From contig JADJWX010000002.1 in assembly GCA_016716135.1 (NCBI GenBank), positions 496,001 to 560,000 on the forward strand: DNA of 64,000 bases. The letters run 5' to 3'. Shown one piece after another: positions 52,845-60,328 of this stretch. The position numbers and the translations under genes are program-made. How positions within the stretch are numbered: position 1 is the stretch's first letter; each line of letters begins with the position of its first letter. The notes under the pieces were generated by a model. It was not told the origin of the DNA. It saw only the letters and a list, made by a program, of their open reading frames with translations, and did not search any database. The stretch comes from Lewinellaceae bacterium (GTDB taxonomy: Bacteria; Bacteroidota; Bacteroidia; Chitinophagales; Saprospiraceae).

Positions 52845-53480
52845 TCAAAATTGTCGCAGTTGATCCGACTCAATAATATGCACCCCTTCCAGGTCTTGAT
52901 TGGCCAGGGCAATCAGTGCGCCGGCGACTTGCCTGGCTTCAATTCCGCGGTATTTTTTGGGGATCAAAAATGCGAAGGTTTGGGCCAGCACAATTCCGAT
53001 TTTCTCGCCCATGCGGAATTCCGGACGTTTGCCAAGCAAAAGCGAGGGCCGGGCAGCAACAAACACCGGAAACTCCAGTGTCTTAAGTTTTTCCTCCAGT
53101 TCACCTTTGATGCGCAGGTAAAAATTGGAAGATCCGGCGTCGGCGCCCACCGACGATACGAGCAAGTATTTCTCCACCCCGTTTTCCCGGGCGATCCGGC
53201 CAATTTCAAAGGGGTACGTGCAGTCAATCCGGTATTGCGCCTCCTTGGAACCGGCCTTGCGGAGTGTGGTACCGAGCGCACAGTACAACTCGTCGCCCCG
53301 GATTTGGACCGGGTCGGGATTGTCAAAGTTGATGATAACCTGCTTCAGTTTAGGGTGCTCTACATCAAACGGCCGGCGCGTGAGCGCAAGCACCGTTTCA
53401 TAACGCGCATCGGCAAGCAGTTGCTGAAGAATCTGGCTACCGACGAGACCGGTAGCGCCAAGAACGAGGGCTGTTTTCAT
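52845..53480 (-). CDS. NAD(P)-binding Rossmann-fold protein, HTATIP2/NmrA-like
   Basis: The protein has 211 aa. MKTALVLGATGLVGSQILQQ has the GxxGxxG dinucleotide loop, followed by VLALTRRPF, DELYCALGTTLRKAGSKEAQ (the CLGTT-like motif of HTATIP2/TIP30 relatives), YLLVSSVGADAGSSNFYLRI and KGELEEKLKTLEFP. These atypical short-chain dehydrogenases often lack a known substrate. It is a single gene, with a Uma2 gene 42 bp upstream on the same strand. The 180 bp between it and the serine hydrolase start show nothing notable. Confidence 0.87.
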   Translation of the reverse strand: MKTALVLGATGLVGSQILQQLLADARYETVLALTRRPFDVEHPKLKQVIINFDNPDPVQIRGDELYCALGTTLRKAGSKEAQYRIDCTYPFEIGRIARENGVEKYLLVSSVGADAGSSNFYLRIKGELEEKLKTLEFPVFVAARPSLLLGKRPEFRMGEKIGIVLAQTFAFLIPKKYRGIEARQVAGALIALANQDLEGVHIIESDQLRQF

Positions 53481-53522
53481 AAAATATGGTAAGGCAAACG
53501 TTGCCGTATGTTGGCGTCCAAA

Positions 53523-54161
53523 CTATCCGGCAGTGTCGCCGTCGAGGGTAATTCCCTGCTCCTGCAAATATGCCGGCACATTAAAGGTGACCCCGTCGAG
53601 CAATTCCACAGTTTTATCCCAATCGCGGATAATCCAGTCCTGCCCGCGTTCGGCGACCATCACTTTTCGGGACGCCGTGAAAATCCAGATCACTTTTTCC
53701 GTCCCGAAATCAAGGGTTTTCTGGGTTTTCAGGTGGACGTAGGTTTCCACAGGCAGATCATCGCCGTATTCAATTTCGGTGTCGATTTCCACGATAAGTT
53801 TGGCGGGCACGTCGGCGTATTTATTGGAGATTTTTTTTGCGGGTAATATGCTTTTTTCAAAAACCGCAAGGTCGTGCGCCATGTTGTTTTTATGCGAAAG
53901 GTGGCTGCCAACTTCGCCGACTCCTATCCAGTATTTCGAGGAATCCAATCCGGTGAAAAACAACCTGGCGATCCAGGACTTGAGAATAAATTGCAATAAG
54001 CCGTCGGCCATAATTTCTTCGGGGTTTTTCTTATTCGCCAAAACGTCGCGATAGCCTTTGTAATACACGGGAATGCCGTCGATCACCTCCTTAATGAGAT
54101 AAGCGGGAACTTTTTTCGTTTGCTTTTTTTTCTCAGTGAAACCGGCAGTTGTAGCGGCCAT
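53523..54161 (-). CDS. Uma2-family nuclease-like protein (second copy)
   Basis: The protein has 212 aa and is more diverged than the copy at 28142. It has KVPAYLIKEVIDGIPVYYKG, the metal-site region HDLAVFEKS, AKLIVEIDTEI (Glu/Asp) and VIWIFTASRKVMVAERGQDW. The PD-(D/E)XK Lys is less clear, so activity is uncertain. The N terminus is lysine-rich (TEKKKQTKKVPA). It is divergent from the MOSC gene with only about 30 bp between starts, so promoters must overlap. Role unknown. Confidence 0.75.
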   Translation of the reverse strand: MAATTAGFTEKKKQTKKVPAYLIKEVIDGIPVYYKGYRDVLANKKNPEEIMADGLLQFILKSWIARLFFTGLDSSKYWIGVGEVGSHLSHKNNMAHDLAVFEKSILPAKKISNKYADVPAKLIVEIDTEIEYGDDLPVETYVHLKTQKTLDFGTEKVIWIFTASRKVMVAERGQDWIIRDWDKTVELLDGVTFNVPAYLQEQGITLDGDTAG

Positions 54162-54192
54162 TTGATAAGTTTTTTACAAAATTACGCAAAAT

Positions 54193-55011
54193 TTGAACGC
54201 TTTGCACACTCTCACATCCATCCACACTTACCCCATAAAATCGCTCGCCGGCATCAGTCTGAACGAAGCCGTGGTGCAGCCCCGCGGCTTGCAATACGAC
54301 CGCCGCTGGATGCTGGTCGACGATACCGGCCGCTTTATCAGCCAGCGCGAAATAGCCGAACTGGCGCTCCTGGGTACTGCCCTCGAGGCACCGTTTTTAA
54401 CCATATTTTCGAAAAAAAATCCGGCGCTGCGACTCCAAATTCCGCTCGAACCGGAAGTAGCGGCCATGCCGGAAATTCCGGTTCAGATTTGGGACGACCG
54501 CTGCCTGGCCCGGGTGTACGCATCGGAAACCAACCGGTGGTTTTCGGAACAACTGGGCCGTGCTGTACGGCTGGTGTACATGTCCGGTTCGACAGAGCGC
54601 ATGGCCGACAGCCACTACGCGCCGGAAAATATGCCCGTCAGTTTTGCCGACGGCTACCCCTTCCTGCTCATCGGCCAGGCCTCGCTCGACGGGCTAAACG
54701 GGCGACTGGCGCAACCGCTTCCGATGAACCGTTTCCGGCCCAACTTCGTCGTCACAAGTGGAACACCGCATGAAGAAGATCAGTGGCGCGATTTCCGGAT
54801 CGGCAACCAGGCTTTCCGCGGTGTCAAACCCTGTGCCCGCTGCATCATTCCTACCACCGATCAGGATACTGCCTCACGTAGTGAAGAACCGCTGAAAACG
54901 CTGGCCACCTATCGGAAGGAGGGCCGTAAAATCCTGTTTGGGCAAAATGTGATCTGGCTGGGAACGGGCGAAGGGCGCGTACAGGTTGGCGATGTGCTGT
55001 TTCCTGAGTGA
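54193..55011 (+). CDS. MOSC domain protein (YcbX/mARC-like)
   Basis: The protein has 272 aa with a TTG start. There is no suitable ATG before the conserved LTSIHTYPIKSLAGISLNEA, and the next Met (MLVDDTG) is inside the domain. The N-terminal MOSC beta-barrel has RGLQYDRRWMLVDDTGRFIS. The C-terminal MOSC domain has PMNRFRPNFVV, FRIGNQAFRGVKPCARCIIP and TTDQDTA. The PCARC Cys is the expected molybdenum cofactor ligand. Relatives reduce N-hydroxylated compounds. There is no 2Fe-2S ferredoxin domain, so an external electron donor would be needed. Confidence 0.87.
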   Translation: MNALHTLTSIHTYPIKSLAGISLNEAVVQPRGLQYDRRWMLVDDTGRFISQREIAELALLGTALEAPFLTIFSKKNPALRLQIPLEPEVAAMPEIPVQIWDDRCLARVYASETNRWFSEQLGRAVRLVYMSGSTERMADSHYAPENMPVSFADGYPFLLIGQASLDGLNGRLAQPLPMNRFRPNFVVTSGTPHEEDQWRDFRIGNQAFRGVKPCARCIIPTTDQDTASRSEEPLKTLATYRKEGRKILFGQNVIWLGTGEGRVQVGDVLFPE

Positions 55012-55067
55012 GGGGGGGGCTGCCCTAATGGCGTCAACATAAGAAATCATGTTTCAAGAATTGGAGC

Positions 55068-55163
55068 GGCTCGTAGCGTATTTCCCGCAGAGTTTTCATC
55101 CCGGTGAAGGAAAACGCTGCGTAAAAAACTTTGCGTTACTCTGCGGGAAATACTCTACGAGCC
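55068..55163. repeat. 96-bp stem-loop element (CTCTGCG family) after the MOSC gene
   Basis: GGCTCGTAGCGTATTTCCCG through GCAGAGT (55068-55093) pairs with its complement at 55138-55163 with one mismatch. Inside, GCAGAGTTTT and AAAACGCTGC can pair too. No ORF. It lies 57 bp after the MOSC stop and 41 bp before the IS end. Confidence 0.6.
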
Positions 55164-55200
55164 TTCGGGATTCGCCGTTAAAGATTTGCCCTCTAATTTC

Positions 55201-56628
55201 TTAATTCTACTTTGTCACTTTAAACGGTATCGATCCAAGTCCTTTTGCCGTAGTTCATGTCGTTTTACAATCAACTCCCAAACTTGCTGTTCTGAAGAAG
55301 CTTTACGAGGTAGATTCATAGCCAAAAAACTTTATATCAGGACAGGAGAGCAGAGGGATATGCTCTTCATGTAATATTTTTTGTTCCAGCATATAATGCA
55401 AGGCCATGATTGTCAATGTGATATGGTGATGCCAGGCGCGCCAGGTTCTTACTTGATAATCCGTCATACCTAAAGTGTCTTTGCAATCCTGAATAGCCCT
55501 TTCTACCCAGTATCGTTGCATTTGTCTGAAAAGCAAATCGCAATCAGAAAGTGATTGATGGCCTGCCCGGGCCAGGTTGTTGGTGATACTGAATTTTATT
55601 TCGGACCCATCTACTTCACGACTAATGATAAGCCGAAGTTCTTCTACGGCATCATTTTTCGCACGACGTTTATTCCAAATGAAAACATCCAAGCAAACGA
55701 CTTGACGGGTTTTTCCGCCTTTGGTCCCTTGTCTATGGGTGTAAGTTTTCCACTGCGAATCAGACAAAATTTTTAGCAAATCCCCGACCTTAATATCCTG
55801 TTCATCAGATTTGTAGGTGTTTTTATGCCACCGCGCCCAGCCGGCCCATCTGGTATATAGGGCTTAGGGTGTTTAGATATACCGCTTGATTGCCCCGTAT
55901 ATCCAGGACAAATGTCCTACCCAATGCACCAATAACCAGTCGTAATTCAGTTGACTCCACAGACCGCATCGCCTCCTACCCAATCATATTCAATGACACC
56001 TTGGGCTTCTTTAAGCATCTCTAATGCCAACTTGGGCTTGGTTTTAAACTCCTGGTCTTGCAGCGGAATCCCTGCTTTGTCACAGCGCTTTTTATCTTCC
56101 GTCCATTCCTTAGGTAGGTACAAGCGGGTATTAACCATCGCTACATCATCGCCTTGAGACAAGCTGCAAAAACCCCTACCTGACCGTTGTCTGTTTTGCC
56201 GATGCTTCCAAGGTACTGCCGGCTTACTCCAACCGATTTGTCGCCACTCTTGCGGTGCCCACTTTCATCTATAATTAAACCAACAGGTTCTCCTCGCTGA
56301 CGCAACAATTCGCTCATATCACGTCCAACAGCCTCTAAAACAGGCTTATATGGCCAAGGCGAATCACTTATAAAGTGATGCAACCGCTGGTAATCACTCC
56401 CTTCTGTTCGTTCGTCCATGCGCTCGATGTTGTGTTTACATTCATGGAAAAGGCCACTAAAATAATGATTAAACACTTGCGAATTATTCCGTCGATATAC
56501 CGTGAATAAATGCTCATAGCGCTCGCAATAACCTCCTACACTTTTTTTTAAGTGGTATTTCGTTCATAACTTTTTCCATGTTCAACAGCTTATTTTGATG
56601 GTTGCTTAAAGTGACAAAGTAGAATTAA
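55201..56628. mobile_element. IS701-like insertion sequence, degraded
   Basis: TTCTACTTTGTCACTTTAA at 55205-55223 is exactly repeated in inverse at 56606-56624, and both are bordered by TTAA (55201-55204, 56625-56628). A TTAA duplication fits the YTAR target of IS701. The body of 1420 bp is normal for the family. The transposase inside is broken by several frameshifts, so the copy is not expected to move by itself. Confidence 0.82.
55303..56579 (-). pseudogene. IS701-family DDE transposase, multiple frameshifts
   Basis: Pieces in order from 56579: MEKVMNEIPLKKSVGGYCER (frame lost at the T8 run 56542-56549), then QVFNHYFSGLFHECKHNIER through GLIIDESGHRKSGDKSVGVS and SIGKTDNGQVGVFAA (to about 56145), then SQGDDVAMVNTRLYLPKEW through YDWVGGDAVCG (to about 55950), then a short segment with TFVLDIRGNQAVY, and finally LKILSDSQWKTYTHRQGTKG to the stop at 55303. 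The first catalytic Asp lies in IIDESGH. Intact length would be about 420 aa, as expected for IS701. Confidence 0.8.
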
Positions 56629-56642
56629 ATTGACGACATTAG

Positions 56643-56890
56643 GGGGCTACCCCAGGGCAGACGCATTAAAATATAACTGACCTCGGAGAGGTCAAATATT
56701 TGTAGCATCCGGTCTATTAGAGCCAGGTTCACGACCTCGGAGAGGTCGAATCAGTGTCGAATTATTTGACCGTAACACAAATTCGACCTCTCCGAGGTCG
56801 TGAATCACGTCTTGTTCGATCCTTTTCTACAAATATTCGACCTCTCCGAGGTCGCTCGAGATTTTAATGCGTTTGCCTTGGGGGCTACCC
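56643..56890. mobile_element. Symmetric 212-bp palindromic element with four GACCTC/GAGGTC boxes
   Basis: Four copies of GACCTC-(GGA or TCC)-GAGGTC lie at 56679, 56733, 56785 and 56839 (15 bp each), arranged in mirror symmetry around 56766. The outer ends ACGCATTAAAAT (56661) and ATTTTAATGCGT (56861) are also mirrored. An 11-bp exact direct repeat (GGGGGCTACCC, 56642-56652 and 56880-56890) borders it. The right copy touches the recN stop codon. It looks like a non-autonomous REP/MITE unit. Related boxes occur at 62887-63522. Confidence 0.7.
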
Positions 56891-58554
56891 TATGGCATAA
56901 CATTCATCATTAACTCCCGCGCCGTAGCCAACGCCGCATCGCTGGGCGGGTTGCCGCTGAGCATGACGGCCAGGGCCTTCACCCGGTCGTCGGTTTCGAG
57001 CGCGCGGATGTGGGTGATCGTACGGCCGTTTTCCACTTGTTTGTAGGCGAAATAGTGCTTGTCGGCCCGGGCAGCAATTTGCGGTGTGTGGGTAATGCTG
57101 ACTACCTGGTGCCGCTGGCTGAGTTCTTCCAGGATGAGCCCCATTTTCAGGGATACATCGCCGCTGATGCCCGTGTCGATCTCATCAAAAATGAGCGTGG
57201 GCAAGGGAATGGCGTCGGCCACCAGACTTTTGGTGCACAGGGTAAGCCGCGAAAGCTCACCGCCCGAGGCTACATCTTTTATGGGTAAAAACCGGCTGCC
57301 GACATTGGATGCAAACAAAAACTGGACATCGTCGCAGCCGGTAGCGGTGAGGCTTTCGGTTTCCTGGATGTCCACTTGCAGCCGTGCGTGCGGCATGGAA
57401 AGTTGGGCCAGCATGGTGTGCACTTTTTCTTCAAAGGGCTTGGGCACAATTTTCCGCCGCTCGCTGAGCATGCGCGCCTGGCCGCGCAGTTTTTGTTCCT
57501 GTTCCGCAATTTTCCGTTCCAGTCGGCTAATCTGACCACTTAAATCGGAGAATCCGGCCAGCTGTTCTTCCAGGCCGGATTGGATTTCGAGCAGATCGGA
57601 CACTGTGCTGACGTTGTGTTTCTTCTCCAGTTTGTACAGCACGTTCAGGCGCTCCTGGATTTCCTCGATGCGCTCGGGCGAATATTCGGTATGCTCGCTG
57701 ATGCGGGCGCATTCTTTGGCAATATCCTGAAGTTCGATCAGCAGGGTATCGAGGCGTTCACTCAGCGTATTCAGATCCGTGGAGACATTCCGGGTTTGCG
57801 CCAGCGAGCGGCTTAGTTCCTGCATTTGGCTGACCAGGTCGTGTTCGCCGTCGTTGAGCAGAGTGTAGGCCATGCCATAGGCCCGTTTGATATCCTCGGC
57901 ATTGGTCAGGCGGTTGAGTTCGGCTTCGAGGTCTTCCTGTTCGCCGTCCTGGAGCGTGGCCTGTTCCAGTTCGTTGTACTGGAAGCGCAAAAAATCCATC
58001 TCCTTGGCCACATTGGCGCTGCGTTCGGTGAGGTCGGTCAGTTGCCGGCGATCGGCCTGGTACTGGCGGAAATCGCGCTGGTAGTTTTGAAGCAAGGGGC
58101 CGTTGTCGGCCAGGGCATCGATCATCCGGAGTTGGAAATTGACGTTGTGGATGTCGAGCACATCAAACTGCTGGTGCAAATCGATGAGCGCTTCGGTCAG
58201 CCGTTTCAACACCTGGTTGTTTGCCGGCGTGTCGTTCACAAAACTGCGGCTCTTGCCTGCCGGGGAAAGTTCGCGGCGAATGACCACCTCGTCGTCGTAA
58301 TCGAGTTCGTTTTCTGCAAAAAAATCGCGCAACTCGTATTTCGCCACATCAAACCAGGCTTCCACCACGCATTTCTCCTGGTCGTTGTAAAAAATTTTGG
58401 TATCGGCCCGCTCGCCCATAACCAGTCCCAACGCCCCGAGCAGAATGGATTTGCCGGCGCCGGTTTCTCCCGTAATGATGGTGAGCCGTTCGGAAAAGTC
58501 GATCTCCATCCGGTCGATCAGCGCGTAATTGCGAATGTGCAGGCGTTTGAGCAT
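56890..58554 (-). CDS. recN: DNA repair protein RecN
   Basis: The protein has 554 aa, an SMC-like ATPase acting early in double-strand break repair. Walker A is GETGAGKS (29-36) after MLKRLHIRNYALIDRMEIDF. The coiled-coil arms span about 155-375 (DFLRFQYNELEQATLQDGEQ, QISRLERKIAEQEQKLRGQA). The ABC signature region is VASGGELSRLTLCTKSL, then Walker B TLIFDEIDTGISG and VVSITHTPQIAARADKHYFA. A -7 box (TACTTTTG, 58603-58596) lies upstream. The stop codon is inside a direct repeat bordering the palindromic element, so that element landed directly at its 3' end. Confidence 0.95.
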   Translation of the reverse strand: MLKRLHIRNYALIDRMEIDFSERLTIITGETGAGKSILLGALGLVMGERADTKIFYNDQEKCVVEAWFDVAKYELRDFFAENELDYDDEVVIRRELSPAGKSRSFVNDTPANNQVLKRLTEALIDLHQQFDVLDIHNVNFQLRMIDALADNGPLLQNYQRDFRQYQADRRQLTDLTERSANVAKEMDFLRFQYNELEQATLQDGEQEDLEAELNRLTNAEDIKRAYGMAYTLLNDGEHDLVSQMQELSRSLAQTRNVSTDLNTLSERLDTLLIELQDIAKECARISEHTEYSPERIEEIQERLNVLYKLEKKHNVSTVSDLLEIQSGLEEQLAGFSDLSGQISRLERKIAEQEQKLRGQARMLSERRKIVPKPFEEKVHTMLAQLSMPHARLQVDIQETESLTATGCDDVQFLFASNVGSRFLPIKDVASGGELSRLTLCTKSLVADAIPLPTLIFDEIDTGISGDVSLKMGLILEELSQRHQVVSITHTPQIAARADKHYFAYKQVENGRTITHIRALETDDRVKALAVMLSGNPPSDAALATARELMMNVMP

Positions 58555-58595
58555 ACTTCGATCCTGTTGGTTATTGAACGATTGGGAATAACGTG

Positions 58596-58603
58596 CAAAA
58601 GTA
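58596..58603 (-). promoter_or_regulatory. -7 promoter box for recN
   Basis: TACTTTTG followed by CACG on the minus strand, about 40 bp before the recN ATG. Confidence 0.5.
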
Positions 58604-58901
58604 AATGTTTTACCGGCGAAGGTTTAGCGGTTTGTGAAATTTTTTGTTTTAAATGTCGAATGTTGTTTTCGAAGTTTCGGGGCCCCGGTTTGCACGAATT
58701 TGTTTTTCGCGTTGCGCCGCATAAAAACCGAAAATGGCAAAATTTGCTTTTTGAATTGCAGAAACTACCCGGCCCAAATTGGAGCGAATCCGCGTCAATT
58801 TGCGTTTCGCCGAAGGCGAATCCGCATAATCCGCGTTCCAAAATCCGCACATTCGGCCAAATCAAACAAACTTCGGATATTCGCGACAAAGAAGGGAAAC
58901 C
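58604..58901. other. Gap between recN and thyA with a degenerate repeat
   Basis: No gene is supported. Between about 58790 and 58855 there are GAATCCGCGTCAATTTGCG, GAATCCGCATAATCCGCG and AAAATCCGCAC copies, a loose tandem repeat of AATCCGCG type. TTCGCCGAAGGCGAA at 58805-58819 is a perfect palindrome with a one-base centre. Confidence 0.45.
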
Positions 58902-59696
58902 ATGCAAGCATACCACGACTTACTCCGGCATATCCTCCAACACGGCGCCCAAAAAGGCGACCGCACCGGCACCGGCACCATCAGCGTATTCGGCTACCAG
59001 ATGCGCTTTGACTTGCAGGAAGGTTTCCCGTTGGTGACGACCAAAAAAATCCACCTGAAAAGTGTAATTCACGAATTGCTCTGGTTTTTGCAAGGCGACA
59101 CGAACATTGGTTACCTGAAGGAAAACGGCGTGCGCATCTGGGACGAATGGGCCGACCCTGACGGCAACCTGGGCCCCGTGTACGGCAAGCAATGGCGCTC
59201 CTGGCAATGCCCCGACGGGCGGGTGGTCGATCAAATCGCAGAGGTGGTGCAACAACTAAAAACCAACCCCGACAGCCGGCGCATCATCGTGTCGGCCTGG
59301 AATGTGGCCGATCTGCCGGCGATGGCCCTGGCGCCCTGCCACTGCCTGTTTCAGTTTTATGTGGCCGACGGACGCTTGTCCTGCCAGTTGTACCAGCGCA
59401 GCGCGGATGTGTTTTTGGGCGTGCCGTTCAACATTGCATCCTACGCGCTGCTGACCCTGATGCTGGCACAGGTTTGCGACCTGAAGCCGGGTGCGTTTGT
59501 GCACAGTTTCGGCGATGTGCACATTTATTCCAACCACCTGGAGCAGGTTGAACTGCAACTTTCCCGCACGCCGAGGGCTTTGCCTGAAATGCGGATCAAT
59601 CCTGCAGTCATGGATATTTTTAACTTCCGCTTTGAGGATTTTGAGTTGCTGAATTACGATCCCTGGCCGCTGATCAAGGCGCCGGTGGCTGTGTAA
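58902..59696 (+). CDS. thyA: Thymidylate synthase
   Basis: The protein has 264 aa, the same length as E. coli ThyA. It methylates dUMP to dTMP with methylene-tetrahydrofolate. Motifs: DRTGTGTISVFGYQMRFDL, HELLWFLQGDTNIGYLKENG, GPVYGKQWRSW, the active-site PCHCLFQFYV (C146), SCQLYQRSADVFLGVPFNIA and HIYSNHLEQV. No folA gene is adjacent. The twin-hairpin GxxExxY unit begins 12 bp after its stop. Confidence 0.96.
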   Translation: MQAYHDLLRHILQHGAQKGDRTGTGTISVFGYQMRFDLQEGFPLVTTKKIHLKSVIHELLWFLQGDTNIGYLKENGVRIWDEWADPDGNLGPVYGKQWRSWQCPDGRVVDQIAEVVQQLKTNPDSRRIIVSAWNVADLPAMALAPCHCLFQFYVADGRLSCQLYQRSADVFLGVPFNIASYALLTLMLAQVCDLKPGAFVHSFGDVHIYSNHLEQVELQLSRTPRALPEMRINPAVMDIFNFRFEDFELLNYDPWPLIKAPVAV

Positions 59697-59707
59697 TACG
59701 CTGTTTT

Positions 59708-59759
59708 CTCTGTGCCTATGTGTTAAAAAATCAAACACATAGGCACAGAGGACACAGAG
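59708..59759. repeat. Left hairpin of the GxxExxY unit
   Basis: A perfect 17-bp stem (CTCTGTGCCTATGTGTT at 59708-59724, complement at 59734-59750) has loop AAAAAATCA and is followed by GACACAGAG. The same stem core and identical loop recur on the other side of the gene at 60237-60297. Confidence 0.85.
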
Positions 59760-59808
59760 TTTTTTTACATGCAAAGTGCATTTTATCCCAACATTCGGAT
59801 TTATAACT

Positions 59809-60225
59809 ATGAAAAACCTAACTAAAGCATATATCGATTCCCTAACTTATGAGATAATAGGAGCAGCTATTGAAGTCCATCGACAATTAGGTCCTGGATT
59901 ATTGGAATCTGTTTATGAAACTTGTCTGAACTCGGAGTTAAAAGAACGCAATCTTCACATAGAAAAACAACAAGTTATCCCAATTTCATATAAAGGCCAT
60001 CAGTTAGATGCTGACCTTAGGTTTGATATTCTGGTGGAAAAATGTATTGTAGTTGAATTGAAAGCAGTAACAGAAATGCTCCCGATTTTTGATGCCCAGA
60101 CAATGACATATGCTCGACTGCTTCAAGTCCCCAAAGCTATTTTGATTAACTTCACTTGTACTAATATTGTTAAAGAAGGCCAAAAAACATTTGTCAATGA
60201 ATTGTATCGTGCACTTCCCGACTAA
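59809..60225 (+). CDS. GxxExxY protein (PDDEXK-3 family)
   Basis: The protein has 138 aa from ATG 59809 (an upstream in-frame ATG at 59776 adds 11 residues). The family motif is GLLESVY (G30, E33, Y36) in VHRQLGPGLLESVYETCL. It continues with LKERNLHIEKQQVIPISYKG, LRFDILVEKCIVVELKAVTE (a PD-(D/E)XK-like Asp, Glu and Lys) and YARLLQVPKAILINF. Biochemical function is unknown. The gene is visibly more AT-rich than thyA and the metalloprotease beside it, and it is enclosed by near-identical perfect hairpins, suggesting it moved in as a unit. No promoter box is evident. Confidence 0.85.
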   Translation: MKNLTKAYIDSLTYEIIGAAIEVHRQLGPGLLESVYETCLNSELKERNLHIEKQQVIPISYKGHQLDADLRFDILVEKCIVVELKAVTEMLPIFDAQTMTYARLLQVPKAILINFTCTNIVKEGQKTFVNELYRALPD

Positions 60226-60236
60226 ATCAATAAATG

Positions 60237-60297
60237 CTCTGTGTCCTATGTGCCTATGTGTTAAAAAATCAAACACATAGGCACATAGGACACAGAG
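60237..60297. repeat. Right hairpin of the GxxExxY unit
   Basis: A perfect 26-bp stem (CTCTGTGTCCTATGTGCCTA onward, 60237-60262; complement 60272-60297) has the same AAAAAATCA loop as the left copy. It begins 11 bp after the stop of the GxxExxY gene. Confidence 0.88.
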
Positions 60298-60328
60298 GTT
60301 TTTCTTTGTCTTAATCAATATTTTCAAC

